Assembly (NCBI GenBank): GCA_039802005.1
Contig: JBDRVV010000008.1
Span: forward strand, 1 to 64,000
Length of the DNA: 64,000 nucleotides
Origin: a candidate division WOR-3 bacterium
GTDB lineage: Bacteria > Hydrothermota > Tepidihabitantia > SM23-42 > JAOAFX01
Reading direction: 5' to 3'
Part shown: piece by piece, positions 34,651-42,994 of the stretch
How positions within the stretch are numbered: position 1 is the first letter of the stretch
How the letters are laid out: each line of letters opens with the position of its first letter
The notes under the pieces: model-generated
Told to the model about the DNA's origin: nothing
Database searches by the model: none
The model's input: only the letters and a program-made list of their open reading frames with translations
Made by a program: the position numbers and the translations under genes

Positions 34651-36042
34651 ATGAGAAATTATAATGTTTGTTATCCAGACCAGGACATTTCAAAAAATCT
34701 CATCCCTCAATTTTGCGACAAAGAAGAAAATCTGATTCCTGTTTCAAAATACAATCGCCGTGATGTCTGGCCCTCCAAAATGTTTACCATAAAACTGGAA
34801 CTCGATGAATTCTCTAAAAATAATCCGAACATACCTGTTTATGATGCATCCCAGGGTGATGGTGGAATGAGCCTCGGTGGCATTCCAAAACAGGAGATTG
34901 CTGAGGCGTTATTGAAATACCTACCTGATAATAGAACTACTAAATACGGGGAACCAAATGGAAGTTTCATATTGCGCAAGGCGATATATGAAAATTACTA
35001 CAGATTTGATTCCGATACCGGGCTGACACCAGAAAATATTTTGGTCGGTGATGGTGGTAGGGATATATTACAGAAATGGTATCAGGCTATTTCCCAGGAT
35101 ACGGGTGGAAACGGTGATTTTATTCTCGTCTCTGCCGCACCATGGGGTTCTTATCCTGAAGGCACTTATATCAATGGATTTAATATGGTGTGTGCTCCAG
35201 GAAATCCGGACAATGCCTTCAAGATAACCCCAGAAGGGATCGACCTTTCAATAGAATTTGTCCAAGAACATTCGCGGAAAATAATCGGCCTTATCATTAC
35301 AAGTCCTGATAACCCCACAGGAAATTATCTCAGCGAAGATGAAATGGTTACACTAATTGAACATGCCTCCGCAAGAAAAATCAAACATATCTTCGTCGAC
35401 CTTATATATCAGGCAGTGACCGACCCTGAAATCGGTTGTTATAATGTGAATAGAATCTATAAAAAATTGAGTTTTGAGGCAAAGCAGAAAGTTTGTTTTA
35501 TGGATGGATTAACAAAGATGGCCGGTGCATCTAATATCAGGAATGCCCACCTTGTCTGTGGTTCAACTGAAATAGCAAAGAAGTTAAAGGGAATCTCTAC
35601 ACATACCATTCTTCCCAATGTTGCCGGTGAGGCCGTCGCATACGAAATTTATAGGCTGGAAAAACCACTTGAACATCCATGGGTAAAAAGGGTCATTGAA
35701 CCCACTGCGAAGAGCCGAGCAATTGTGAAAAAAAGATTAAAAGAACTTGGATTCAAATCCATTTGTGACCAGGGGTATTATGCATTTATCAATATTTATC
35801 CCTGGCTTGGCAAAAAGATTCCTGCTGGAAAAGAATTGATTGAGGAATCTCAGAGAAAGATTATAAATATTGAAAATGTGGAAGTGCTGAAATCGTATCT
35901 TTCTGCAAAATGTGGTATTGCAGTGATACATGGTTCGGTCTTCAGACAACCCCATTTCATAAGATTTTCTTATGCAAATTCACCCGAATATACTGATGGC
36001 GCAATCACAAGGCTTGATGCAAGTCTAAAGGAGCTTAAATGA
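34651..36042 (+). CDS. Class I/II PLP-dependent aminotransferase
   Basis: A 463-residue fold-type I aminotransferase. The PLP pocket is visible: TSPDNPTGNYLSEDEM, the aspartate/tyrosine pair in IFVDLIYQAV, the Schiff-base lysine in MDGLTKMAGASNIRNAH, and the substrate-carboxylate arginine in HFIRFSYA. The N-terminus is longer than in aspartate aminotransferase. Substrate is not predictable, but position between a carboxylate-amine ligase and an M20 peptidase suggests that it transaminates an amino-acid derivative. It overlaps the peptidase gene (ATGA). Confidence 0.82.
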   Translation: MRNYNVCYPDQDISKNLIPQFCDKEENLIPVSKYNRRDVWPSKMFTIKLELDEFSKNNPNIPVYDASQGDGGMSLGGIPKQEIAEALLKYLPDNRTTKYGEPNGSFILRKAIYENYYRFDSDTGLTPENILVGDGGRDILQKWYQAISQDTGGNGDFILVSAAPWGSYPEGTYINGFNMVCAPGNPDNAFKITPEGIDLSIEFVQEHSRKIIGLIITSPDNPTGNYLSEDEMVTLIEHASARKIKHIFVDLIYQAVTDPEIGCYNVNRIYKKLSFEAKQKVCFMDGLTKMAGASNIRNAHLVCGSTEIAKKLKGISTHTILPNVAGEAVAYEIYRLEKPLEHPWVKRVIEPTAKSRAIVKKRLKELGFKSICDQGYYAFINIYPWLGKKIPAGKELIEESQRKIINIENVEVLKSYLSAKCGIAVIHGSVFRQPHFIRFSYANSPEYTDGAITRLDASLKELK

Positions 36043-37214
36043 ATAATCTTAACATTGAGAAAAAGGAAAAAGAGATTTTGAACGTAGCAATGCATTTGAT
36101 AAAAATTCCTGCGTTCAGTATTGGTAGATTTAAGAACCTTAAAGGAATTTCTGAGTGTTTTGATTTTATCGTTGATTACTTTAAAAAAGCAGGTTTAAGG
36201 GTGATTGAATTTAAAGATAAAAAGACCATACCGGGTTTATATTGTGATCTGGGCAATAAAGAAAAACTTTCGGGTAAAATGCTTTTTGCCGGGCATTATG
36301 ACCGTGTTTCCCCGATATCTGAAGAACAGATGAACCCAATGATTGATGGAGAATGGCTTAAGGCACGCGGTGCTACAGATATGCTCTGCACCGTTGCCAC
36401 AATTATGGTATTGTTTAAAGATTTGAAACTTGCAAAAGAAGATTTAGAATGTGGATTGCTCCTTGTTGGAAATGAAGAGCCCGGTGAGACTGAAAAATGG
36501 GGCACACATTATATCCTTGAAGAATTGAAAAATAGAAATGATTATTATCCTGATTTTGTTATTGTGGGTGAAAGAACCGGCGAAGGAGGTCAGAAGTTCG
36601 GAAAATTGGAATATAAAAATCGTGGGCTCGTAAGGATAAAGATGGAAGCATCAGGCAGTGCTGTTCATACTGCCCAACTAAGGGGGTTAACCGTGGTTGA
36701 AAGAATAATGGAATTTAGAAAAAGAATTAATGATTACCTTGCAGAATCTTTTGATAATGAATGGAAGACGACATTTACTTTTCCTTATTTTATCACTGGT
36801 GAAGATGGGAATTTTAATACTACACCGACAGGTGCAAAGGCAGGGTTGGAAATAAGACCAATCCCTGAGCAGGATTTTAATGGGATAATAAAATATATCG
36901 AAGAAACATCTAAAGAGTTTAATCTTGAGATAGATTTCGTCAATAAAGAACCAGGAATAATAACATCTTTAGAAAATCAATACATTCATAAACTTATCCA
37001 ATCAATTGTGAAGATTACTGGTGGAAATCCATCTGATTATCTTGGGGTGGGCAAACCCCACGCTACACAGGCAAGATTCATAAAATCACCGGTGATTATT
37101 TTTGGTCAATCGGGCATTAATCCCCACGGTGATAACGAAGCTCATTACATTCCAAGTATAATGCCGTATTATCGTGTGCTCCATGAATTTTTATTAACAA
37201 CGGGTCAAACATAA
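36039..37214 (+). CDS. M20-family metallopeptidase/deacylase
   Basis: A 391-residue enzyme of the ArgE/DapE/ACY1 clan. The di-zinc site is formed by GHYDRV (H, D), ARGATDMLC (D), the catalytic pair GNEEPGE, and PHGDNEAHY near the C-terminus; the dimerisation domain begins around RIKMEASGSAVHTAQLRG. It would hydrolyse an amide such as an N-acyl or gamma-glutamyl amino acid. It is coupled to the aminotransferase by a four-base overlap and probably removes a group added by the ligase, which is inference from context only. Confidence 0.83.
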   Translation: MNNLNIEKKEKEILNVAMHLIKIPAFSIGRFKNLKGISECFDFIVDYFKKAGLRVIEFKDKKTIPGLYCDLGNKEKLSGKMLFAGHYDRVSPISEEQMNPMIDGEWLKARGATDMLCTVATIMVLFKDLKLAKEDLECGLLLVGNEEPGETEKWGTHYILEELKNRNDYYPDFVIVGERTGEGGQKFGKLEYKNRGLVRIKMEASGSAVHTAQLRGLTVVERIMEFRKRINDYLAESFDNEWKTTFTFPYFITGEDGNFNTTPTGAKAGLEIRPIPEQDFNGIIKYIEETSKEFNLEIDFVNKEPGIITSLENQYIHKLIQSIVKITGGNPSDYLGVGKPHATQARFIKSPVIIFGQSGINPHGDNEAHYIPSIMPYYRVLHEFLLTTGQT

Positions 37215-37231
37215 ATTCATTTATTTCTTGT

Positions 37232-37292
37232 GGATAAAAGGCTTACGTCTTAACTCCAGAAGGGATAAAAACCTCACGCCTTAACTCCAGAA
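37232..37292. repeat. Two direct repeats of 30 bases
   Basis: 37232-37261 and 37263-37292 match at 26 of 30 positions, both ending CTTAACTCCAGAA. They lie just upstream of the next promoter. No dyad symmetry is evident. Confidence 0.6.
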
Positions 37293-37314
37293 AGTTAGAT
37301 AAATCACTCTTATC

Positions 37315-37342
37315 TTGACTTAATGCGGTTAATCAATATAAT
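37315..37342 (+). promoter_or_regulatory. Promoter of the EamA-GlmU-like-ROK genes
   Basis: TTGACT (37315-37320), 16-base spacer, TATAAT (37337-37342). ATG 37348 is 5 bases after the -10 box: predicted leaderless. Confidence 0.75.
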
Positions 37343-37347
37343 CTATC

Positions 37348-37752
37348 ATGGATTATATAAAATATGCGTATATTGCATTACTCGGTTGGGGATTGTGGGC
37401 GATTGGTAGTAAGGTCATTAGCCAGCATTTGAACACGGTAAGCACTTCCTTCTGGATTTCATTGTGGTCTTTAATATTTTTGATTTTTTACATAATTTTT
37501 TTCAAAAATTCACTTCAATTTAATAATCATTCTTTATATGCAATTCCAGTGGGTTTTGTTTCGCTCATTGCGATACTTGCATTTTATCAGGCATTAAAAA
37601 CCGGTCCTGCCTCGGTTGTTATTCCATTAACCAACCTTTATGTGCTATTTCCCGTCGTTTTTGGTTTTATAATACTTAAAGAGCCCGTCACTATAAATAG
37701 GATTCTCGGCATTGCCTTTGCTATTATTGCAAGTTTTCTCCTTTCAAAATGA
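37348..37752 (+). CDS. Half-size EamA/DMT transporter protein
   Basis: A 134-residue membrane protein with four or five helices forming a single EamA domain (TGPASVVIPLTNLYVLFPVV, LKEPVTINRILGIAFAIIA). Full EamA exporters have two such domains, so this one probably dimerises as small multidrug resistance proteins do. It overlaps the next gene by four bases. It has its own promoter, so it is not certain to belong with the ligase-aminotransferase-peptidase genes upstream, though a role in exporting their product is possible. Confidence 0.75.
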   Translation: MDYIKYAYIALLGWGLWAIGSKVISQHLNTVSTSFWISLWSLIFLIFYIIFFKNSLQFNNHSLYAIPVGFVSLIAILAFYQALKTGPASVVIPLTNLYVLFPVVFGFIILKEPVTINRILGIAFAIIASFLLSK

Positions 37753-38894
37753 GAATAATTATCTACGAAGACGAACCTGAAAAATTCTTTCCGCTTATTA
37801 ATTTCTTCCCTCAATTCAATCTCCGCATAGGTATGAAAACCATAGTTGAACACATTGCCTATCATTTTCCCAAATTTAGATTTGATTATATTGGAAGAGA
37901 ATTATTTAACTTCAAATTAAATTTAAAGAATGAGCCGACAATATATCTCTCTGCAAGATTGCTTTTAAAAGAAAGAATCCATTTGCCATATGAAGAAACA
38001 AGATTTATAGTTGATGACTTTAATGCAGGATTTTTAAAGGTGAATCCGCCATTCCCGCATAATTTTGAAGAGCTCAAAAATGTCTTGAATGATATAAAAA
38101 AGAAAAAAGAAATTTCTGGAAGACTGATTCAATATCCTTGGGACATTATAAAATTCAATACGGAAATGATTGCTGAACATTTTAAACAAATTAAAAAGCC
38201 CAGCAGGATTTCAAGGAAAATAGATTTTATTGGTCCAAAAAAATCACTTTTTATTGCCCGCGATGCATCAATTCATAAATTTGTCTTCCTTGATTGTTCA
38301 GCCGGTCCGATATATATTGATAGAAAGGCGGAAATAAGACCATTTACTACAATTGTAGGACCATCATATATCGGTGAAGGAACGATCTTAGATCGAGCAA
38401 AGGTTACCAAATCAACCATCGGTCCTTATTGTCGTATTGGTGGCGAAGTTGAAGAATGTATATTTCAAGGTTTTTCTAATAAATACCACGAAGGATTCAT
38501 TGGACATTCTTTTATTGGAGAATGGGTAAATATCGGTTCACTTACTACAAATTCGGATTTAAAAAATAATTATTCAAGTGTTCGCATAAAAATTGGTAAA
38601 GAGATCTATGATACTGGAATGATAAAACTTGGATGCTTTATCGGTGATCATACAAAATTAGGTATTGGCACATTAATACCCACTGGTGCAGTTATTGGAA
38701 GTTTTGTAAACTTCTTCGGCGGTGGAATGATGCCCGTCTATGTGCCTTCCTTTAGATGGATAGGACCGGGAATCAATCAGGAATATGATTTAGACAAGGC
38801 AATAAAAACTGCGCGGGCAGTAATGGAGCGCAGAGGGATAATCCTATCCCGAGAATTTGAAGAGTTGATAAAATGGAATTATAAAAATAAATGA
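37749..38894 (+). CDS. GlmU-like sugar nucleotidyltransferase with left-handed beta-helix
   Basis: A 381-residue protein. The N-terminus (MRIIIYEDEPEKFFPLINFF, then LRIGMKTIVEHI) fits the NTP_transf_4 type of putative sugar nucleotidyltransferase found beside GlmU-like helices. From about residue 165 there are hexapeptide repeats (IYIDRKAEIRPFTTIVGPSY, IGEGTILDRAKVTKSTIGPY). Classical GlmU pyrophosphorylase motif LAAGxGTRM is absent. It probably makes or modifies a nucleotide sugar; a ROK sugar kinase follows with a four-base overlap. Confidence 0.72.
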   Translation: MRIIIYEDEPEKFFPLINFFPQFNLRIGMKTIVEHIAYHFPKFRFDYIGRELFNFKLNLKNEPTIYLSARLLLKERIHLPYEETRFIVDDFNAGFLKVNPPFPHNFEELKNVLNDIKKKKEISGRLIQYPWDIIKFNTEMIAEHFKQIKKPSRISRKIDFIGPKKSLFIARDASIHKFVFLDCSAGPIYIDRKAEIRPFTTIVGPSYIGEGTILDRAKVTKSTIGPYCRIGGEVEECIFQGFSNKYHEGFIGHSFIGEWVNIGSLTTNSDLKNNYSSVRIKIGKEIYDTGMIKLGCFIGDHTKLGIGTLIPTGAVIGSFVNFFGGGMMPVYVPSFRWIGPGINQEYDLDKAIKTARAVMERRGIILSREFEELIKWNYKNK

Positions 38895-39820
38895 AATTTG
38901 CTATCGGGATAGATGTGGGGGGGACAAATATAAAGGCAGGACTGGTATTTAAAGGCAGGGTGATTAAAAAAGAAAAACTTCCAACGCTTGCTGATGCCGG
39001 TCCTGAAGAGTGTATAAACCAGATAAAGAATGCAATAAAAAATTTTGTTAAAGCATCCTCATCAATTGGAATAGGAATTGCGGGAATTATTGATTCAAGA
39101 AATGGCATTGTAAGATATTCACCAAACCTGAAAGGATGGTATGATATTGAGCTTGCCCGAATACTAAAAAAAGAATTCAAAAGGTCAGTAAAAATTCTTA
39201 ATGATGTTAATGCAATACTTTTAGGCGAATGGATTTATGGGGCAGGAAAGGGATATAAAAATATTTTTCTTTTTACGCTCGGCACCGGTGTTGGTGGTGC
39301 GGCGATTTGTGAAGGAAAAATGTTATTCGGTGCAAATGGCTTTGCTGGCGAATTTGGACATACGGTGATAAATTTTAATGGACCAAAATGTGTCTGTGGC
39401 AATTTTGGATGTCTGGAGCGTTATGTTGGTTCAAGATATATTGTAGAACTTGCGTTACGAAAGTTAGCAAGAAAAAAAAGTAGTTTAAGAAAATATAATA
39501 ACTTAACGCCAAAGATAATAGCAAGTGAAGCAAGGAAAGGGGATTCTGTGGCAAGAGAAGTTTTTGAAGAAATTGGATATTATATTGGAATTGGGGTTAG
39601 TAATATCATAAATCTATTTGACCCTGATATCGTTATAATATCAGGTGGAATATCTAATGCCGGGAAAATTTTATTTGAACCAATCAAAAAAACCGTAAAA
39701 AGACTTATTCTTGGACCAGAATACCGTAATGTGAAGATAGTTCCTGCAAAACTTGGAGATGATGCAGGAATTCTGGGTTCAGCGCATTTTGCAAATGCGA
39801 AAATCCCCTTGACAAAGTAA
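38891..39820 (+). CDS. ROK-family sugar kinase (glucokinase-like)
   Basis: A 309-residue ROK kinase. It shows the ATP-binding GIDVGGTNIKAG, the catalytic aspartate in ILNDVNAILLGEW, GTGVGGAAICEGKML, and the zinc-binding EFGHTVIN ... CVCGNFGCLERYVG. No helix-turn-helix precedes the kinase, so it is an enzyme, not a NagC-type repressor. Glucose or an N-acylhexosamine is the likely substrate; the GlmU-like partner makes an amino-sugar plausible. Confidence 0.9.
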   Translation: MKFAIGIDVGGTNIKAGLVFKGRVIKKEKLPTLADAGPEECINQIKNAIKNFVKASSSIGIGIAGIIDSRNGIVRYSPNLKGWYDIELARILKKEFKRSVKILNDVNAILLGEWIYGAGKGYKNIFLFTLGTGVGGAAICEGKMLFGANGFAGEFGHTVINFNGPKCVCGNFGCLERYVGSRYIVELALRKLARKKSSLRKYNNLTPKIIASEARKGDSVAREVFEEIGYYIGIGVSNIINLFDPDIVIISGGISNAGKILFEPIKKTVKRLILGPEYRNVKIVPAKLGDDAGILGSAHFANAKIPLTK

Positions 39821-39836
39821 AAAATATGGATATAAT
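39809..39836 (+). promoter_or_regulatory. Promoter of the envelope operon
   Basis: TTGACA (39809-39814), 16-base spacer, TATAAT (39831-39836), inside the end of the ROK gene. The leader of about 80 bases carries a possible short frame and a good ribosome site at 39909. Confidence 0.75.
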
Positions 39837-39849
39837 CTCACTATCAATA

Positions 39850-39924
39850 ATGGATAGTTATTTATTTAGACTTAAATCTTTAATATACAATCAAATCAGA
39901 TTCCAATCGGGGAGGTTTCTTTGA
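39850..39924 (+). CDS. Possible upstream reading frame (24 codons)
   Basis: ATG 39850 lies 13 bases after the -10 box and opens a frame that runs to TGA 39922-39924, overlapping the TTG start codon of the surface-protein gene. This could couple translation of the two. The peptide is unremarkable and the frame may be fortuitous. Confidence 0.25.
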   Translation: MDSYLFRLKSLIYNQIRFQSGRFL

Positions 39925-41573
39925 TAAACTTATTGACCTTTTTATTAATTGGTCAACTTGACCATTTTGGGTTTGATAACATTACATCACCTAAAACTGC
40001 GGGTGTATCGTTTCCCATTACAATATATGCCCTGAATTCCTCAGGACAACCAGTGCCGTACTATGGTTCAGCACGAATTTATATTTCAAGCGTGAGTTAT
40101 CCGGTAAGCCCCGATACAACGGTCTACTTCAATGGAAATAGTTCCTGGCAGGGAAATATAACAGTTTCAATTGCAGGTGACAATATAAGGTTAAGATGCG
40201 AAGGAAGTGGTGCAAGTGGTGAATCAAATCCATTCCAGGTAGTTCCCAATACCCCATACCGACTCATTTCAATCTTACCGGGTCAGACTTATGCTCCAGG
40301 GAATCAAACCGGCAAGCTTGGCACCCCTTCAAGCCAGCAGGCTGGTTCATTTTTCAATATCTCAATATATCTCACTGACCGCTGGTGTAATCAGATAACC
40401 ACAGGGAGTGATTCCATACTATTAGTAAGTTCCGATGGATTCAGTAATACAATCGGCATTCGGCTAAATAATGGCAATGCAAACATAAATTACGCCTTCA
40501 GGACTGCAAACACACATAGGTTTTTTGTATATGATATCACAAATTCCGGGATAAAAACAGATACATCAAGCAACCTCTATATCTATCCAGGAAATTATGC
40601 AAAATTACTTGTCTTACTTCCTGGTGAAACACACCTGCCCGGGGATACAACAATAAACACAAATAATACACCCGGCAAATCAGGTAGTGCTCTTAATCAA
40701 TATGTGCTTGAAGATTTTCCAATCACAGTCTATGCCACAGATTCAATGTGGAATAAAACGAGTGTATCAGGTTATCCAATCCAGCTCGCTGGCTCTTCAG
40801 GCTTTTCAAATCCATCACCTCAGAATTTATTAAATGGTGAAGCAAATTTCAGCGCAAACTTTTCATCTAAGGGTGATAAGTCAATATACGCCCGTGATTT
40901 AACTAATAATATTTTTAGTTATGATAATCCACTGACATTGGTTCAGAGGGCAACTAATTTTGATATATCGGTTTCTCCTGATACAATCTCACCTGGAGAG
41001 ATTGCTTATATAAATGTTACGGTCTACGATAGGAATAACGACCCGATTGCGGGAAAATGGGTAGGATTCTCGGTCATAGGTGGTAATGGCTATATCGTTA
41101 ATCAGTATGATTCAGTTCAGACGAATACGCAAGGGGTATGTCAATCTCAGTTCACTGCTGTAAGTGGTTATTTCAATGAACTCGATTCAATCGAAATCCG
41201 TGCCGATAATTATGCCGAGACAACCACGGTCTATGTCATTATACCTGATTCTTCAGTGATGGAAGGCAATATCGTTGCCTATCCCAATCCTTTTGGAAAG
41301 ATAAATCAACCATATACAAGGTTTGTATACTATCTCCATCAGAATTGCAATGTCATTTTTGCTATTTACGATGCTTTCGGGAACCGTGTGCACCATGAAG
41401 AAATACCTTCGGGGCAGAATGGTGCAAGGATGGGCATAAATAATCTTACCTGGGATGGCAGAAATGATAAAGGGAAGAAAGTCGCAAGCGGTGTCTATTA
41501 TGTATTGATCAAAGGTTATCTCCATACGAATGTATTTTTGGAGAAACATATAAGGGTAGGTGTGATATGGTAG
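39921..41573 (+). CDS. Secreted surface protein with Ig-like repeats and FlgD-like tail
   Basis: A 550-residue exported protein. A short signal (MINLLTFLLIGQ) is followed by repeated Ig-like beta domains (about 15-340), a Big-type domain (about 345-440) and a C-terminal FlgD-like/sorting-type domain (YPNPFGKINQPYTRFVYYL, NLTWDGRNDKGKKVASGVYY). Such tails occur on cell-surface and type IX-type secreted proteins. The TTG start is fixed by GGGGAGGT at 39909. It heads the envelope operon; the next gene is a PorV-like outer-membrane protein carrying a similar tail. Confidence 0.75.
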   Translation: MINLLTFLLIGQLDHFGFDNITSPKTAGVSFPITIYALNSSGQPVPYYGSARIYISSVSYPVSPDTTVYFNGNSSWQGNITVSIAGDNIRLRCEGSGASGESNPFQVVPNTPYRLISILPGQTYAPGNQTGKLGTPSSQQAGSFFNISIYLTDRWCNQITTGSDSILLVSSDGFSNTIGIRLNNGNANINYAFRTANTHRFFVYDITNSGIKTDTSSNLYIYPGNYAKLLVLLPGETHLPGDTTINTNNTPGKSGSALNQYVLEDFPITVYATDSMWNKTSVSGYPIQLAGSSGFSNPSPQNLLNGEANFSANFSSKGDKSIYARDLTNNIFSYDNPLTLVQRATNFDISVSPDTISPGEIAYINVTVYDRNNDPIAGKWVGFSVIGGNGYIVNQYDSVQTNTQGVCQSQFTAVSGYFNELDSIEIRADNYAETTTVYVIIPDSSVMEGNIVAYPNPFGKINQPYTRFVYYLHQNCNVIFAIYDAFGNRVHHEEIPSGQNGARMGINNLTWDGRNDKGKKVASGVYYVLIKGYLHTNVFLEKHIRVGVIW

Positions 41574-42994
41574 AACTTAACTTCGCAGGATCATTTCATT
41601 CGCAGGATCATTTCATTCACAGGATCATTTCATTCGCTCGAAAGGTCAGCAAGTTAACGGCGATACTGCAGGCGCAGCGATACTGCAAATCCCGATATTC
41701 TTGTCAGGATGATACTGCAATTTTCAGGACAGGCGTTATACTTTCTACTCTCTACTTTCTACTTTCTACTTTTACCTTTGCCCAGGATGGTGGCTTGCCT
41801 GGTGCGGTTTTTAATTATGGAATGAGCCCGAGGACTACCGCGATAGGTAAGGCATTCACCGGGCTTGCGGATGATGCAGAGGCAGTTTATTTCAATCCGG
41901 CAGGGCTTGCCCAATTATATTCTCACAATATAAAATCATCATACCTTGACCTCTATGGTCATCAGCTCGGTTATCTCGGCTATGCCCTTCCCACAAGAAA
42001 GTTTGGAACATTTGGTGGAAATATAATCCATTTCCGTTCCAAAGGTATTGATTCACGCGATGTCAATATGGATCCATACGGAACCTATTATTTCTCCCAG
42101 AGTTGTGTGTTGCTTTCATATGCATATCTTCTTTCTGATGCGCTGAGCATAGGAACAAATTTAAAATTTCTTACCAGCAAAATTGCCCAGTATGGCGCAA
42201 TAGGTGTTGGTGGAGATTTAGGAATTCTTCTCTTTCCCAGACATAATTATACATTTGGTATTTCTGTTCAAAATATCTTGGGACCGAAGCTTCAGTATTT
42301 AGAAAATGGAGAAACCGAAGAATCTCCACCCACATTCAGATTTGGTGGGGCAATAAAGCTATATCAGGGCAGGGCAATTATTGTCGGAGACCTGGTTAAA
42401 AATATCCTTGAATACTCAGGTGTAAAACCCCATCTTGGTTTTGAATTTATCCCTGTATATCCAATCTTAATTCTCCGTGCTGGCTTTGATGAAAATACAT
42501 TGAATGCTGGACTGGGGGTGAGAAAACTTTTTGGTAATATGTCAACCGGTATTGATTATGCTATAGAGTTACACCACAGGTCAAATTATTTGCTTCCTTA
42601 CCGTCATAAAGTCGGGGTATTCATTGAATTTGGTGGATTCAGAACATGGGTCACTGCAACTCCCAAGGAATTTTCACCTGCACCAGGGAGAAAAGAGAAT
42701 GTTGCCTGGCTTGATTTACATTATACGACAAAAAGAGAAATTGAAAGGTGGCAATTATTGATTAAAAATCAATATGGTGAGGTCGTGAGAACCTATTCAG
42801 GCTGGGATGCACCTCCATTGAGACTTTCCTGGGACGGACTTGATGATGTGGGTAGATTGGTTTCAGATGGAAGATATTATTATGAAATAATCATAATTGA
42901 TAAAGGAAAGGAGCGTATAACATTCAGTGATTATCTTGTGAAGATTGTTACCCTTGGACCAAAAGGCGAGATAGAGTTCATTCCCCAGGAGTGA
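41567..42994 (+). CDS. PorV/PorQ-like outer-membrane protein with repeat-derived N-terminus
   Basis: The body (from about residue 75, GAVFNYGMSPRTTAIGKAFT) is a beta-barrel of the PorV/UPF0164 type with LADDAEAVYFNPAGLAQL, ending in a FlgD-like domain (LRLSWDGLDDVGRLVSDGRY). A clear signal sequence (VILSTLYFLLSTFTFA) sits at about residues 57-72. The 55 residues before it are encoded by tandem repeats (41584-41634) and dispersed sequence (41660-41719). No ATG, GTG or TTG lies between 41567 and the signal, so ATG 41567 is the only start seen; export efficiency is questionable. Confidence 0.72.
   Translation: MVELNFAGSFHSQDHFIHRIISFARKVSKLTAILQAQRYCKSRYSCQDDTAIFRTGVILSTLYFLLSTFTFAQDGGLPGAVFNYGMSPRTTAIGKAFTGLADDAEAVYFNPAGLAQLYSHNIKSSYLDLYGHQLGYLGYALPTRKFGTFGGNIIHFRSKGIDSRDVNMDPYGTYYFSQSCVLLSYAYLLSDALSIGTNLKFLTSKIAQYGAIGVGGDLGILLFPRHNYTFGISVQNILGPKLQYLENGETEESPPTFRFGGAIKLYQGRAIIVGDLVKNILEYSGVKPHLGFEFIPVYPILILRAGFDENTLNAGLGVRKLFGNMSTGIDYAIELHHRSNYLLPYRHKVGVFIEFGGFRTWVTATPKEFSPAPGRKENVAWLDLHYTTKREIERWQLLIKNQYGEVVRTYSGWDAPPLRLSWDGLDDVGRLVSDGRYYYEIIIIDKGKERITFSDYLVKIVTLGPKGEIEFIPQE
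41584..41634 (+). repeat. Three tandem 17-bp repeats inside a coding region
   Basis: Units at 41584-41600, 41601-41617 and 41618-41634 read CGCAGGATCATTTCATT with one substitution in the third. They are in the N-terminal coding part of the PorV-like gene. Since 17 is not a multiple of three, each unit is read in a different frame. Confidence 0.85.
41660..41719 (+). repeat. Dispersed-repeat block with GATACTGCA copies
   Basis: GCGATACTGCA occurs at 41660-41670 and 41677-41687, and GATACTGCA at 41711-41719. The block continues the repeat-derived N-terminus of the PorV-like gene and is unlike the body of the gene. Confidence 0.65.

Noticed and set aside
41584-41719. CRISPR array
   Set aside because: Three 17-bp units directly adjoin without spacers and lie in coding sequence; no cas genes are present.
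41567-42994. Frameshifted pseudogene
   Set aside because: The frame is continuous through the repeats, signal sequence and barrel, so it may still be expressed; recorded as an oddity instead.
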